64,000 nucleotides of DNA from Massospora cicadina (lineage: Eukaryota; Entomophthoromycota; Entomophthoromycetes; Entomophthorales; Entomophthoraceae), in assembly GCA_022478985.1 (NCBI GenBank), contig JAKSZP010014869.1, positions 17,048 to 81,047 on the forward strand, read 5' to 3'. The stretch's first letter is position 1, and each line of letters starts with the position of its first letter. Of this stretch, positions 21,822 to 33,322 are shown one piece after another. Both the position numbers and the translations under genes were made by a program. A model generated the notes under the pieces. That model worked only from the letters and a program-made list of their open reading frames with translations. It made no database searches and was not told the DNA's origin.

Positions 21822-22438
21822 TGTTGTAAATTTGGCGATACCCTATATATCCGCTTAAGGGTTTTTGCACAGGGTTACACCCACTGAGCAATTAGAATGG
21901 ATGATACGAAGATTGTTGGTTCATTGGAACACTTGTAAATAAACAATTCATAATAAAAAGGGAGCAATTCCCCCAACAACTATTCTTTTATTATAGTCTA
22001 ATAATCTCAGCGGATCTCCTCTAGTCCGCCCTATCAATTCATTTCTTACTAACACTAAATACCTCCTCCTCCTCAATCTTTTCATCTCACTGATAACTCA
22101 GCGACCTAAGTCAGTACCAACCCTTTTTGCTTAGTTTAATCATTACATCATATTCTCATTGGTTTTGGCTTGTTATTCTTCAACTCTTATCACCCTAATT
22201 TGAGAAAGCTTAAATTATCTTCATCAGATGTCGTCATTGCCTTATCAACTTATTTAGAAGGTGATCTGATAATGACCCTTTATAACCCAATATCGCCTCA
22301 TCCTAAGGCGCTTAAATACTTGTAGCTCTGAAACATCCTCATTGGATTCTTCCTATTAAATCTTTTTGTGGAATTCCTCCAATGATCCGTTGGTCATAAT
22401 TATTTCTTGTCATCCAGTCATCTAGATTTAAGACAACA
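21822..22438 (-). repeat. 5' LTR of element B
   Basis: About 617 bp, paired with 14966-15577. Minus-strand start TGTTGTCTTAAATC, end TTTACAACA. Confidence 0.85.
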
Positions 22439-22441
22439 AGT

Positions 22442-22491
22442 CTTCTTTTTTTAGTACTAGATGGTCCCAACCCAAGGGGGGATTTTCGATG
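22442..22491 (-). mobile_element. 50-bp LINE-1 3'-end insertion
   Basis: Flanked by the perfect 13-bp duplication TAAGACAACAAGT (22429-22441 and 22492-22504). On the minus strand it carries the last 40 or so bases of LINE-1 (CATCGA..., a C run, TTGGGTTGGGACCATCTAGT, ACT and an A run). It landed at the junction of the right LTR of B with element A, so it is younger than B. Confidence 0.92.
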
Positions 22492-22504
22492 TAAGACAAC
22501 AAGT

Positions 22505-23580
22505 TTCAAGATGTTCAATGGGAAGAGATTACTATTCCTAAAGCTGTCAGAATGAGCAGCTATCATTCAAGCTGATCATAAGGTTGTCAGGCATAGAGGC
22601 CTGAGAAAAATGACTAATCAAATTCTCCAGTACTACTGGGAGTCAATAAACTATAATGTGACAGACTATCTGGCTTGTTGTGTGGAATCCCAGTTGCAAA
22701 AGTCACATAAGAATATGACTGGATACTGACTGGCCCGCTAAGGATTTGCTTGGCATATGATTTCCATTGACATTATGGGACCACTGACTATGATCACAAG
22801 GGGAGTCAATTACATCATAGTTGTTTTTGACCATCTGACGAGATGGGTCAAGACGAAATTCCTGGTGAAAGTAGATGCTACCAACACGTGAAGATAATCC
22901 TAGAACAAGTAGTATACAGACATGAATGCCAGCAGGTCCTGCTGAGCAACAATGGAACAAATTTCACATCTCATGTGAATCCCCAAGCAAATGAAATAAT
23001 GGGAATCCAATGGGTTGTGCCATACCCTACCAGCTGGAGATGAATGTACTGTTAGAATGAGTCAAAGTGATGCTGATTATGATGCTGAAGAAGCTGGTTG
23101 AAAGAAGAGCCTCCGCATGGGGATTGTACATGAGGTCGGCAATGTTTGACTACAATATCAGTCATTATACAGTGACAGGAAAAACGCCGTTTAAGTTGCT
23201 ATATGAAAGAGAGGCCGCGTTGCCACCAATTTTATATTTGGTGGTAGAACCAACATTGGGAATGAGTGCAGAGCAGTACCTGAACCAATTGACAAATATC
23301 CTGATCAAAATGCAATTGCATGCATTTGCAACAACTTAAAAAAAGGATTCAAGCAAAAATGACAGATGATAAGAACCAAATCACCTTATCAGAATACTGA
23401 ATAGGCGAAAGAGTTGCCTATTACTATAAAAATGGTTTTGGGAGAAGAAAAAGTTTGGATGCATTGTGGTCAGGTCCATTCGAGATTATCTCCAAGATAG
23501 CAATGGACGCCTACACCATCAAGAACCTCTTGGATGGAAGGATAGTAAATTGAGTCCAAGGTAAATATTTAAAGCAATGT
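22505..23580 (+). pseudogene. Element A integrase
   Basis: Continues pol after element B. HRGLRKMTNQILQYYWESIN and the C-x-C region form the zinc-binding N-terminus (22585-22690). WHMISIDIMGPLTMITRGVN carries the first catalytic Asp (about 22755-22815). LLSNNGTNFTSH (22945-22980) is the second block, with DNG changed to NNG (GAC to AAC). The region near 23040-23330 includes SAMFDYNISHYTVTGKTPF and LLYEREAALPP. The end has LWSGPFEIISKIAMDAYTIK (23470-23530), a GPY/F-type module. Stops and one or two slips make it inactive. Confidence 0.8.
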
Positions 23581-24360
23581 ACCAATGATAAAAATAATGA
23601 AAAAAGAGTTCCTTAAGGACCGCTGAACCATTAAGTTGGTTATGCCCTAATGATTTGGTTAAGTCTGAAAAAGGACCGTTGAACCAGAAATAGATGGTTA
23701 AGTCTTAAAGAAGTAAGACCTCTGAACCATAGAAAACCGGTAGGTCTAAGTATACCTAGGAACTAGCTTGGGGGTATAAAAAGAAAAGTTAGATTATTGA
23801 ACTTAAAAAAGGTCAAGTCCCATAGAAAAAAAAGAAGAAAAATAAAAGATAGATAATATATGGAATATATATTAATAAAAACAAAGAAAATAAGATATAT
23901 TGTTATAATTTTTTTATATTGGTTATCCTTGATTTGGGGATGATGCCACCTATGCCGCCTATTGGGGGAGGGAGGATGGATCACAGTAGGAGTAAACAAC
24001 CCCAAAATCTATGTGAGTTCAGATGCTAGCAAGGGCTAGACCTACTAAAACCAAGTTTGTTGAGCAGATGCTGATCCATGAGTGAAAGCAACTAAGGGAA
24101 GATAAATGGAAATGTTGAAACATGCCAAGCATGATACCCTGGAGTGGGGATGGAAGCAACAAAACAAGAAGAGGCAGTTGGTGAATAACCCCAAGTAATC
24201 CTGATATGACACCAGAGCCAGAAGATTGGTCTTAAGCACTTGCCGATGGGCTTTATCAAAAACTTTGGACATATGGGCTGGCATGGAGCAAGGGATACTA
24301 GGCGCAGGTTGCCAAATCATACCCCCTATTAAAGCCATCAGAAGAAGATACTGATGGGAC
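23581..24360 (+). other. Non-coding part of element A after integrase, with short repeats
   Basis: Three imperfect copies of GGACCGYTGAACCA-like sequence begin at about 23615, 23671 and 23715, with spacers ending in GTTAAGTC-type bases. A poly-A/T stretch follows. No gene is supported on either strand. Confidence 0.4.
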
Positions 24361-24399
24361 ACTCCAGAAATGAAATAGTAATGTAAGGAACGATGGAAT

Positions 24400-25650
24400 C
24401 TTGAAGATGACGATTATGAGCTTCTCAGAAGCTGAAGCAGAATGAGAGATGGAAGCCAGGAGAGGCTGGAAGCTTCATGGCCCAACTTTGAAAAACTTAT
24501 ATGGCAAAGTGAAGATCATAGGCTGCAACATCTCAATCTAGGATGTTTTCAAAATTGGAAGAGTTTAGTGCTATGGACAAAGCCTCAGTTACTTGACCCT
24601 TAATTCTTCATAGGGGAGTTTGAGATGTAAGATGTTTCCAATGGCTAGTTTGGTGGCCAAAACACCTGGCTTTTAATACTGACCGAGTCAGAAGAGGAAC
24701 TCTGGTTGCAAGTCCAATCCAGTGAGATGCGAGCAATTAGGAGAAGAGGGCATTGCTTCAGGAGGTTTGACGATGATGGTAGAAGAACCTGCAAATGGAG
24801 CTGAATCCAGGAGAAGGTTAAAAAAAAATCTAACTCAGGAATCTATGACAGAGGAAGTATTGGTTGCAAGTCATTCAAGACAATCGCTAAACTGGTTTTG
24901 TCAGGGTTAATTACCATTTTATTTAATTCCATGGAAGGAATGGCTATGGGTTCTTGACTGGGAGTTTGGTCCTGGAAGAACCATAGAAGAGGTTCTGGCG
25001 CACAGATCAACTCACCAGCTGGAAGAGCTGAAGGTCTTTATCAGACATGCTATTAATTAGATGTTGATACCAAGACTCAGAATTTGACATATGAGCTGGA
25101 CGAGAGGGGGATATCAAACTTATATGATAGATGACATTATGTACTATGAAAGCAATTAAGTTTTAATTTTGGAGAAATTAATCTCAAGATTAAAGGGATA
25201 AGCTTTCCAGAGAAGGATCAAAAATGATATGAGCCAATAGTTATTATGAGAAATAATAAGGGCGAATAGAAATGAGCATTCTTAATTGCACCACAAAACA
25301 AACATTGATGGCAAGAATCTCCTGTCAATGATAAGGAGAAAATCTGGAAATCAAGGACTCTGGACCAAGAATCCTGTATGAAAGTGGGTCATTTGCACTA
25401 ATGGGGGAAAACTGGAACCTGGGAATAATATTGTTACGAGTAAATGGATCAGCCTGGCACGACAGAAGGTTGGGGGAGCTGCAAACTGAGTAGGCATTAG
25501 TGAGGAGATAGTGGAAGAGAGCTGCATTCCAAAGGTCATTCCAAGCAGCGTTGAGTACTGATTTATTGTACTCCGCTTGAACAAATGAAGTATCTGACCA
25601 AGTAGCCATAGTGGTGTTCTCCTGCCCCAATACTTTCTCTCTGGAAATCT
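24400..25650 (+). pseudogene. Possible extra ORF of element A between pol and 3' LTR
   Basis: Protein-like plus-strand readings persist in two or three frames: SFSEAEAE.EMEARRGWKL (24418 on), RRRLKKNLTQESMTEEVLVA (24800 on), GPGRTIEEVLAHRSTHQLEE (24965 on) and YQTYMIDDIMYYESN (25110 on). The place is where some Gypsy elements carry an envelope-like or accessory gene. I see no signal peptide or membrane segment, so function is unknown. Two antisense stretches of 101 codons (25325-25656) overlap it and are probably shadows. Confidence 0.35.
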
Positions 25651-25666
25651 AGACAAGAGGGGGATG
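25651..25666 (+). other. Polypurine tract of element A
   Basis: AGACAAGAGGGGGATG directly precedes the TGTTGGG start of the 3' LTR. Confidence 0.7.
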
Positions 25667-26808
25667 TGTTGGGATTTTTGTCCAGATTCCCAGCTGAGTA
25701 TATTACCAGGGGTCGCTAGGGGATAATTCCCTATAGCAAGGTGAATTAGATGTTGGTTGATTCTGATTTTGGGGTAACAATGTTAAGGGAACTTTTGGTT
25801 ATTTGCCTGGGTCAGATATGTTAGAGATCAATCCAGGTATATGATTAAGATCTCGTCGGGAAAATTTGCCAATGAAATAGAGGCATCTGATAGTAGATAG
25901 ATGATTAACTATCAGGTGTATTGATTTGGATCAGTCAGGTTTCATCACCAACTGATTGGGAAATTAAGGATCATGTTGTGAGGCGGGTATGGCCGCCTTC
26001 AACTAGCAAATCGATCTGTTGGTTTTCAACCTGCCTCAATGAGTAACAAGTCCCATTACCCAAGCAGGTCGCTTGCCAAATATGGTTGGTTTGACGGGAT
26101 AGAGAGAAAAACATTAGGGATACGGTTTTCAACTTTTCAATTTTAGGTCTCAAGGATGTCCAATGAAAGAATCCAAGCCAGGATAGGGAAGATTATCACT
26201 GATGAGATGAAATTGGGTAATTAAATGGCAATTGCTGCTGTTTCATTGATGAGGTGCCAACTGAGGGTTGAGCGCCGAATTTCCACTTTAAGTTCCCTTA
26301 AAAATTCACTATATAAATATACTAAAATATGAAAACAAAAATAATATACATTTCACCTGTAATTAGTATCATACTAAAATCCATTTTGAGTTCTATTCCT
26401 TCAAAAGAAGATTTTTCTGTGTGCTTTTATTTGGAGACTCTTAGGGATAAAGTGTAAGGATCTGAGCGTGGATCTAGAGAAGAGAAGCTGAACTAAATTG
26501 GGAATTGCTGCCAACTGTGTGTCACCAGAGAGAAGCTGTAAATGAGGATCTGAATATGGATCAAGTTAAGTGGTATAAAGGAACAAAGCCCTATTGATGA
26601 CATACTAAGTATTTCAAGAGGAAATACTGGTCAAGCGTTGGACCCAATACTAGTATATTATTAAACTATGGATAAAGTCTCCATAAGTATTATCAAACGT
26701 ATACATTTTATATTAGAAAACGTGGAGAATTGCACAACAAATTCCTGTGCACTTAATTAATTTAGGGGTCATCAGCCAATATAATCAAGAGCCCTATAAA
26801 TTTTAACA
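25667..26808 (+). repeat. 3' LTR of element A
   Basis: 1142 bp from TGTTGGGATTTTTG to TTTTAACA. Near 26422-26442 it holds the unoccupied form of the LINE-1 target site. A third copy, reversed, is the solo LTR at 52799-54978. Confidence 0.9.
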
Positions 26809-26813
26809 CAAGG

Positions 26814-28595
26814 ATGGCACAAATTTTTTAAGAGCTTCCTTAAATTCCTGGATACATAATGTATTGCTCTTCCAACCAAATGTATAAATCAAACCTCATA
26901 ATAAAATCATAAATTACATAATACCACAGCTATGGCTTTATTTCAAATTAAATAAGATTAATGGTCACCAAGGTTGTGCTTAAGAATAGAATAAGCCGAA
27001 AACTCTACAGGACTTTCTCCTTTGTTCAGTCTATGGTCATAAACTCCTGCTTCAGATTAAATAGTCTGGATGACATAAACTTCTGGAATAGGGCCATAAG
27101 GACTTTTCCTTAGTTAAGATTTCTTTAAATGGGAGTCTCAATTTACCGGGCTATACTATCAGCAGGAGTTAATGTGCTTCGACTTCTGATATATGTTTTC
27201 ACCTCCAGTAAGCTCTCATATGTGTACATGAAGGTGGCAATTATTTCCTGCCTTGAGGCGAATTTATCCTTGAACCTAGGCTTAAAGTTAGTCAAATAAG
27301 AGTGAAAAGAGCGCTGATAGCAGGTACTGGAGCAGGCTCAGAAGTCTTATTTTTTCAATAGTCATAAGTGTCCTGTTTATCCAATCATTTTCTTATCTTT
27401 TCAGATGATCTTTAATCTTATCCCAAGCTCTGTTTAGAGAGGTGATTGAGGCTTTAAGGGCAGCTTACTGCTTCAAAGCCTGAACTTTTGGTATGATGAA
27501 AGAGCAGAGGACTCTTAAAGTTACTCAATTGAGTTTTAATAACAACAGGTTAGTTTCATCTAGGTGATGCAGTTATTGGAGAGCTTGACAAATGCGCTGA
27601 AATAATATCATCTGACGAGGCATCAATTAAGACCCTGGGATTGAGAGAGATTTTTTCTACTTGAAGCTTGCACCCTTGAGACACATTTAATATTTGATCT
27701 TATAAGGCGGTGAGCATTGTTAAAATGTCTTAATTCCAGGAGTCAATAGGATTTTCAGGAGTATAAGTCAAGGAACTAAATGATCCTTGGGGTCCATGGG
27801 GACCTTTGGTCCCTTCTGGCTATTTAAGGCCTTCTGGACCTTCTGGTCCCCTTACCATCAGGCCCAGAGGTGATAGTGTGGGAGCTTAACTCTCAGTAAT
27901 AATAATGGGGTGTCTAAATAAGTTCCTTGAACTTATACAGGCAATGGTTCCATGTGGTTTTGATGAGTTGTACATTTTGATAAATCTGAGTCTTAAAAAA
28001 CCCTAAATTCCACTATCTAGCAAACAAGTTGAATACAAGCCTCATTGAATAACTGAAGGTTTTTGACAATTGCTTCTTCATTGTTTTGAACAAAGGAGGA
28101 GGTGGAACTATATAAAAAATGGCAATATTTGAGTGTAGGGTTTGAATGAGCCCTAGCTGTCAATATACTACATGGTGATGTAAACCAAATATGGGGAATG
28201 TGGTGTATAGCTGGATGGAAGAAGCTTTATAGATAGTGTTCAGTGCTCAAAGCCAATTCTGATGAGCATAGTAGGGCCAAAGTATATAGAACTCACATTG
28301 TAGAAGGCTCCAAAAGAGGCTCTGGAGTAACTGGATCATCCTACTATGGAGCAGATGCCATCAATAGTTGTTTTATAATCTCTTTAAGGTAATCATACTG
28401 GAGTTGTTACTGATCATGATCAACGGAATGTAAGGTGAATTAGAAAGTGGCCCAAAACTCTAGATTTTTAGTCTGTAGGGTAGGTACTTTGTTATGAGAG
28501 GTGTTAAACCACTGATTTATGCTTCTTGACCAATTGGCAGGTGGGCCTTCTTGATTGCCTTAATCTCCATTTTTCGTGATAAACGTTTTCACTTA
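26814..28595 (-). pseudogene. Gypsy element C, gag with collagen-like segment
   Basis: This is the other half of element C. The start is near 28570, after AAGTGAAAACGTTTATCACG (28575-28594), a 20-base block identical to 33301-33320 ahead of the gag of element E. Early residues INQWFNTSHNKVPTLQTKNL align with E gag (VTNWVTLSRYEVIPLQPEAL). At 27781-27849 there are seven or eight consecutive G-X-Y triplets (GPE GPE GLK ... GTK GPH GPQ), one with its Gly codon lost to a stop. They are followed by ENPIDSW.. and helix-like sequence shared with E. The remainder is capsid-like but broken by stops. Confidence 0.65.
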
Positions 28596-29000
28596 TTCAG
28601 TTTGTAGTCCCATGAAGTGAGCACCACTTATGTCAGCATTACAATTATCTTGACTGTAGAGGTTTAAAATGGGCTAAAAGCTGAAAAACTAGCATAAAGG
28701 TCAATGAAGAAAGTGAGATGGGGTGGAATAGACTAACTTTATTATTTTAAGAAGTGTCAATATTTATAAGGTGCGTGAAGACATGGTGCTGAAGGGATCT
28801 CCTTGGCTTTTATGTTCAGGATCTCTAACTTCCTTCCAGATTGTCAACCCAAGTTAATGCTCTCATGCTATGAGTTGTTCCCAGGACCGCAATGTAGAGA
28901 GTCACACCTTCAAGATTTGAGAAGTGGAGAGCAATTTCAATAGGAATCTCCACCAATTCTTGTGTGCACAATGCTTTCTGATTGAAATTCCCATCAGCAC
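28596..29000 (-). other. Leader of element C; LTR not resolved
   Basis: Contains the likely primer site GTGGTGCTCACTTCATGGG (minus strand, about 28604-28625). The sequence beyond should include the 5' LTR of C, but I could not match it to the LTRs of E. Confidence 0.4.
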
Positions 29001-29965
29001 CTTCCAGAAATTTTTTTCATAAGGGCTAGAGGGTTGACCTATTAGGTTTCAAATTGGGATAAAGATCTCAACTCGATCATTAATTCAAATCATGACAGGG
29101 CATTGGCATAAGACTAGAGATTGTTTAGCAAATTGGGGGAATGATGTGATCAAATTGTTGTTCAAGCTGTTTCTTGATTAGTGGGAGCATTTGTGGCTCT
29201 GGGCTGAGGAGGGGCATGATTGGTCGTTGTGAGCGCTGCTACAGCAGCAGGACTTTTGGGAGGGGGTAAGATTTTACCACAGACAAAAATGTCGTGGCGT
29301 TGGCATATTGGCACCAGTGGAGATGAGCTTAAATTTTGAGAAGCTGCAAGGGAGGGACATTTGCATTTTGAGTGATCTAACTCAAAACAGGATGAACAAA
29401 CAGTTCTCCCGCCATGAATATGGGCCCATAATGGATGGTCAGGGAAAAACTGGAAGACTGGTCGATGAGGAATTGACAAGTATATTTTATCATAATTAAG
29501 GTGGATTGTTCCAGATGCTTAGGTCTGGAGAGGCATAGGCCCCATTTGAGACCACAAATTGAAAAGTGAATTGGAGCCGTAGGTTGCAAAACCTTTCATC
29601 AGCTCCTTGTGGATCATTTTGAGGAAAAAGTGGGTGGTCAAACAAGCAAACTGAAGCATCAAAGTGTTATCTACTGACAGCTGGGTATGAGTTATTGGAA
29701 GTGAGGTACCCTGGAATACCGGGGGCACAGTCACTGCAGATACAGTTTCAGCTTCACAGTTGAAGCCTAAGTCAATGATAAAGCTTTTAGGGCAAAAGCT
29801 CTAAATATGGAAGGCTTCATTACCAAATAAAACATTTTGATAATTTTTGAATTGATGCATGGGAACAATTTTACATACTTGACCCAAAGGCCAAATGGCA
29901 TACCGTTAATGGGAGAACAAGGGTGCTTTGAGCACCACCTGAGACATGCAATGTGAATCACGAGA
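29000..29965 (-). mobile_element. X2: ORF1-only LINE family copy, 3' part lost or diverged
   Basis: Minus strand. MPFGLWVKYVKLFPCINSKI (about 29830-29890) aligns with NLNFGLQVKYGNPFPYVSAA of X3. TQLSVDNTLMLQFACLTTHF and KELMKGFATYG (about 29575-29680) align with the second conserved block. DHPLWAHIHGGRTVCSSCFE ending LDHSKCKC holds an intact zinc knuckle (CSSCFELDHSKCKC, about 29360-29405). The protein then runs through Pro/Ala/Thr-rich sequence to a stop at 29162. No RT or endonuclease is nearby, and no 3' tail was found. Confidence 0.7.
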
Positions 29966-31800
29966 TCCTTTTATTAAATATATTTACAAAAGGAGTAGGG
30001 AGGAATGGAAAAGCTGGTACAAATGCATTTTCTGGTGGGTCAGAAAATGCTAGGAAGGGATTGGCCATTACCTCATACTGGAGCATCTAATGGTGGAGCT
30101 GAGGACTTTAGTGTGGAAAGGTAAGTCAGAGACTTGCAGTTGTTTATGTTTAACTTTAATTAGATAATAAGCTTAAAGTGTCATCAAAAGTAAATAAAAG
30201 CTTAGGGTGTCAAGTTATTGTAGGAGCGCCCACAAGCTTCCAGAGAAGTAATCTTTATAATGTATTATTGCTGAATTAGAAGAAGCCCTAATTGGAAAAT
30301 GGAAATTCTCAGAAAAAACAAAGAGTTGTATTATTGTTGTGTCCTTTGAGCTTACAGATAATGAAACACTGAAGACACTTGGCAAATATCGAAGATATAT
30401 CATCCAAAAGTTGTCCCAACTTTACAAGCAGAATTTATTTATTAGGCGATTTATTATATCAAATATATCTGTTGAATTGTCAATTCAATTGCAACCACTG
30501 GCAGCTTAGCAAAGTGGTGATACCTAAAAACAGTATGCACAAACTAACATGAGCACTCAGGACCAGACCTGAGCAGAACCTTTTAAAAGATATTTCTCTA
30601 TTGAGATTGAGACAAGTGACTGAAAGATCACTGAGTACTTTACTACCACCCGCCAAGATGCCAAAGAGGGTACATCTTGATATTTGTATTTTATCATAGG
30701 AGGAGGAGGACATCTGGATTCATCAAGACCAATTTATTCTAAACAGAAATTGAAAAAAAACAAGATGTAAACATTTTTCCAGTGATCTAAAATTTGTAAA
30801 TCACAAATTTGGCCCTTCTGCCTGTTTTACTATCTAGAAGATCTGGCACTCAAGATGGAGATGTACTTGAAGCATAATGAGACGACCATGAAAGCCTTTC
30901 CAGAGTTTTAAAACAATAACACAACCAACATATTACTGTTTAGCATTGTTCAACCATCAATTAATAATACAAAGCAATTTTTACCATACACAACCTTGAT
31001 TCTAATATAAATATCCTATGTTCAGAATGGAAGAACAATCTTATCACTAAACTACAGGAAAAATTAAATCACAGCTCTACTGAAGTCTAAAATTTTTAAT
31101 CAATACCAAACATTCCAAATGATGCAACAAAATAATGAACAGCTTAGAAGAAAAACTTTACTAAAAATTTAAAAAGGTGGCTGCAGAAGTTTTTTCTCAG
31201 AACGTACTAGCTCACAAACAGGTAAAAGATGTTAATCACCCTGTCTGAAGCTATAAAAACATTTAAATTTTTTATCTTAGTAAGAAAAACTGACTGATCA
31301 AACACTTTGGCCAGAAGGAAATTACCTTGGTTCAAAATCAATACATGTTTTTTAAGAAAAGTATTTTTAAACAAGTTGGTTTTTTACATAAGAACATCGA
31401 AGATCTTATTGTTTTTCCAGCAGTCTAATGTAGAAATGAAGAAGATTCTCAGATTAGATACAAAAAATCCGGTCATTTTTGTCAGGTTTGGAAGACTGAA
31501 ATTCTGAAATTATTCAGGAAAATGTAAACTCAGAAACCAGGTATAAAATCAAATTCCCAAGGTGAAAGTATTTTTTAAGATATTAAACTCATATGACAAA
31601 ACAAGTTTTATTTAAAAAACATGACAGACTTAGAAAAGAAGTTGCAACCTTTAAGGAGAAAAGTTGTTAGTGTTTGACTAGCCTTGAGGAGGTAAAGATT
31701 TAAAAAGCACCAGTAATTTATCTAGAAAACTATTAGAAAATTATTTTACCCCCAAATTCAAAAGCTAGAATCAAGTAATTTGGAGTAATATAGCAAAGCT
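29966..31800. other. AT-rich stretch without identifiable gene
   Basis: About 1.8 kb, rich in A and T runs, with only short accidental frames on both strands (longest about 77 codons). It may contain LTR or leader sequence of element C or of the putative older element H. No repeat partner in the window was recognised. Confidence 0.5.
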
Positions 31801-32766
31801 AAATTGTCAGGGTTTGATACCAATGTAGAAACTGACACTTCTAATTTCCAATCTATTCCTATGATTATAGCATTGCTCCAACCTCAAGAAATTCCCATTC
31901 AAACCCAAGGGCCAATTTTGACTGAAGATTTACTAATACATTTAAGATAGAGGAAGCGCGGCGTCATCTATCTTTGAATCAGGCTAAGATGGCTTTAAAC
32001 CTTTAAATTTGCCAAATTTTGATAGAGATAGGAACTTTCACACTTTCTCAAGCTTTTGATATGGCAATATAAGGTTAGTACAACCATTTAAAGGTGTCTA
32101 CATTACTCAACTTGTTTAACTAACGCACCTGTGATATTCTTATGCCCTATTTGACAGATAAGTGCCCTATATGGATGCCAAAATTTGCTGTGATAAAAGT
32201 ATTTAGATGTCCTAAAATCTAGCAGCCCCAAGAACTTGAACTTTTAGCAATAATTTCATGAAGAAAAAGTTATAAAAGTCTTGCAAAAAAGTTTTATAAC
32301 AAAGAGCGAGTCTAAATTAAGTCTATAGAAAGACTAATTTAATACAAAGATTAGAATGGGAAATCATTTAAAACCTATTATGACTTACACATGTCATGAT
32401 ACAAGCATTAAAAAGAAACGCGGTGATTCAAGAGCTTACCATTTATTTGAGACGCTATGCCAGCAATTTTGAAAACCCATATAAGCCCAAATATAGCAAA
32501 TTTTTTGTTTTGAGGCCAAAGAAAAAGAATTTGATCAAGGAAAATATTCCTAATAAACAAAAAAAGCAGAAAAGAAGAAACTGAGTGGAATTAAATTCCC
32601 AACTGTGTATTAAAGGGCATTTTGTGAGTCGTGCTACAGATGGGTCTGCAAGAACTCTGGGGTAATTGTTGCCAAAGAAATCAACAAGGATGATGATGCG
32701 GAAAAAGAGTAGGTGGAGTAGAGATGAAATGTTCTAACTCCACTGACGTCAACAAAACATTTACTC
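31800..32766 (+). pseudogene. Gag-like relic, possibly element H 5' part
   Basis: Plus strand. Broken frames contain NFQSIPMIIALLQPQEIPIQ (31840 on), a basic block ending LRPKKKNLIKENIPNKQKK (about 32510-32570) and LNSQLCIKGHFVSRATDG (about 32590-32645). The last resembles a decayed zinc knuckle (C..C..KGHF....C). A basic stretch then a knuckle is the usual end of Gag. Element E begins right after it, and a protease relic resumes beyond E at about 55690. One older Gypsy element split by E would explain both, but this is inference. Confidence 0.35.
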
Positions 32767-33258
32767 AGTTGGACATTGGGATAATAATTGAGATAAATTA
32801 ATTTTACTCCTGAGAAGGTTCCCTCATGATAGTTCAATTGATTAAGGAGTCATTTCTACGCTTGATTGTCAATTATTGGAATATTCAGATATCCCCAAAG
32901 TGACAGCTTCTGATATAAATGGAATACCTTTAATATCCTCTAGTAAAACACCTCATTTAGCATACCAACAGTGGTTGATGACAGATCCTGTAAAAAGAGA
33001 GCTTAGAAGTCCACCTTGTTAATGTTAATCCCAGAATCTACAAGTATACAAGCTTTTAACTATAAAAAAATCACTTGTTTTGTCTCAAGATCTTTTTGTT
33101 TTCTTTTGGTAAGTGTTTTTAAACAAATACTTATAATGGATATCCGCTTTAGATATTACAGCTTCAAGCTACCTTTCTTTGATTCATGAACTGGTTAAAT
33201 ATTTTCTCATTTCCTTGAGAGATATTAAACTCAGCCAGTTGACTATTTTCCCATGTCT
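32767..33258 (+). repeat. 5' LTR of element E
   Basis: AGTTGGACATTGGGATAATA at the start pairs with TGTTAGATATTGGGATAACA at 52603. The shared end TTGACTATTTTCCCATGTCT stops at 33258 here and 55278 there. Between them, ATATTCAGATATCCCCAAAG and ATCCT..AGAAGTCCACCTT blocks align. Confidence 0.75.
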
Positions 33259-33266
33259 TGAAAAAA

Positions 33267-33290
33267 GTAGTTTTCACTTCAAGATCCTTT
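33267..33290 (+). other. Probable primer-binding site of element E
   Basis: GTAGTTTTCACTTCAAGATC aligns with GTGGTGCTCACTTCATGGGA of element C, differing mostly by transitions. Confidence 0.4.
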
Positions 33291-33322
33291 GATCTGTAGC
33301 AAGTGAAAACGTTTATCACGCC

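Larger units (their letters stand above)
14966..22436 (-). mobile_element. Gypsy element B inserted in pol of element A
   Basis: Minus-strand LTR retrotransposon of about 7.5 kb. The target bases CAAGT occur at 14961-14965 and 22437-22441, and the A reading frame joins across them. The LTR ends are of the TGTTGT...ACAACA kind; the exact end is uncertain by one or two bases. Order on the minus strand: 5' LTR, primer site, gag, protease, RT, RNase H, integrase, a foreign-looking 1.2-kb block, a purine tract, 3' LTR. Confidence 0.88.
2739..26808 (+). mobile_element. Gypsy element A, complete but nested and decayed
   Basis: LTR retrotransposon in element C, flanked by a perfect 5-bp duplication CAAGG (2734-2738 and 26809-26813). 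Order: 5' LTR (2739-9976, split by LINE-1), primer-binding region, gag, protease, RT, RNase H, integrase with a GPF motif, a further degraded open region, a purine tract, and 3' LTR (25667-26808). Protease before RT before integrase is the Ty3/Gypsy order. Without LINE-1, element B and the 50-bp insert it is about 10.4 kb. The LTRs begin TGTT and end AACA. Confidence 0.9.

Noticed and set aside
23615..23730. Short repeats GGACCGYTGAACCA as a CRISPR-like or regulatory array
   Set aside because: Only three imperfect copies with uneven spacing (56 and 44 bp), in a eukaryotic retroelement; no basis for a CRISPR call.
24045..24362. Antisense 105-codon frame after integrase of A
   Set aside because: No similarity to any element protein, no partner copy; probably chance.
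25325..25656. Two overlapping antisense frames of 101 codons beside the 3' LTR of A
   Set aside because: Two frames open over the same bases point to low stop density rather than two genes; the plus-strand reading is at least as protein-like.
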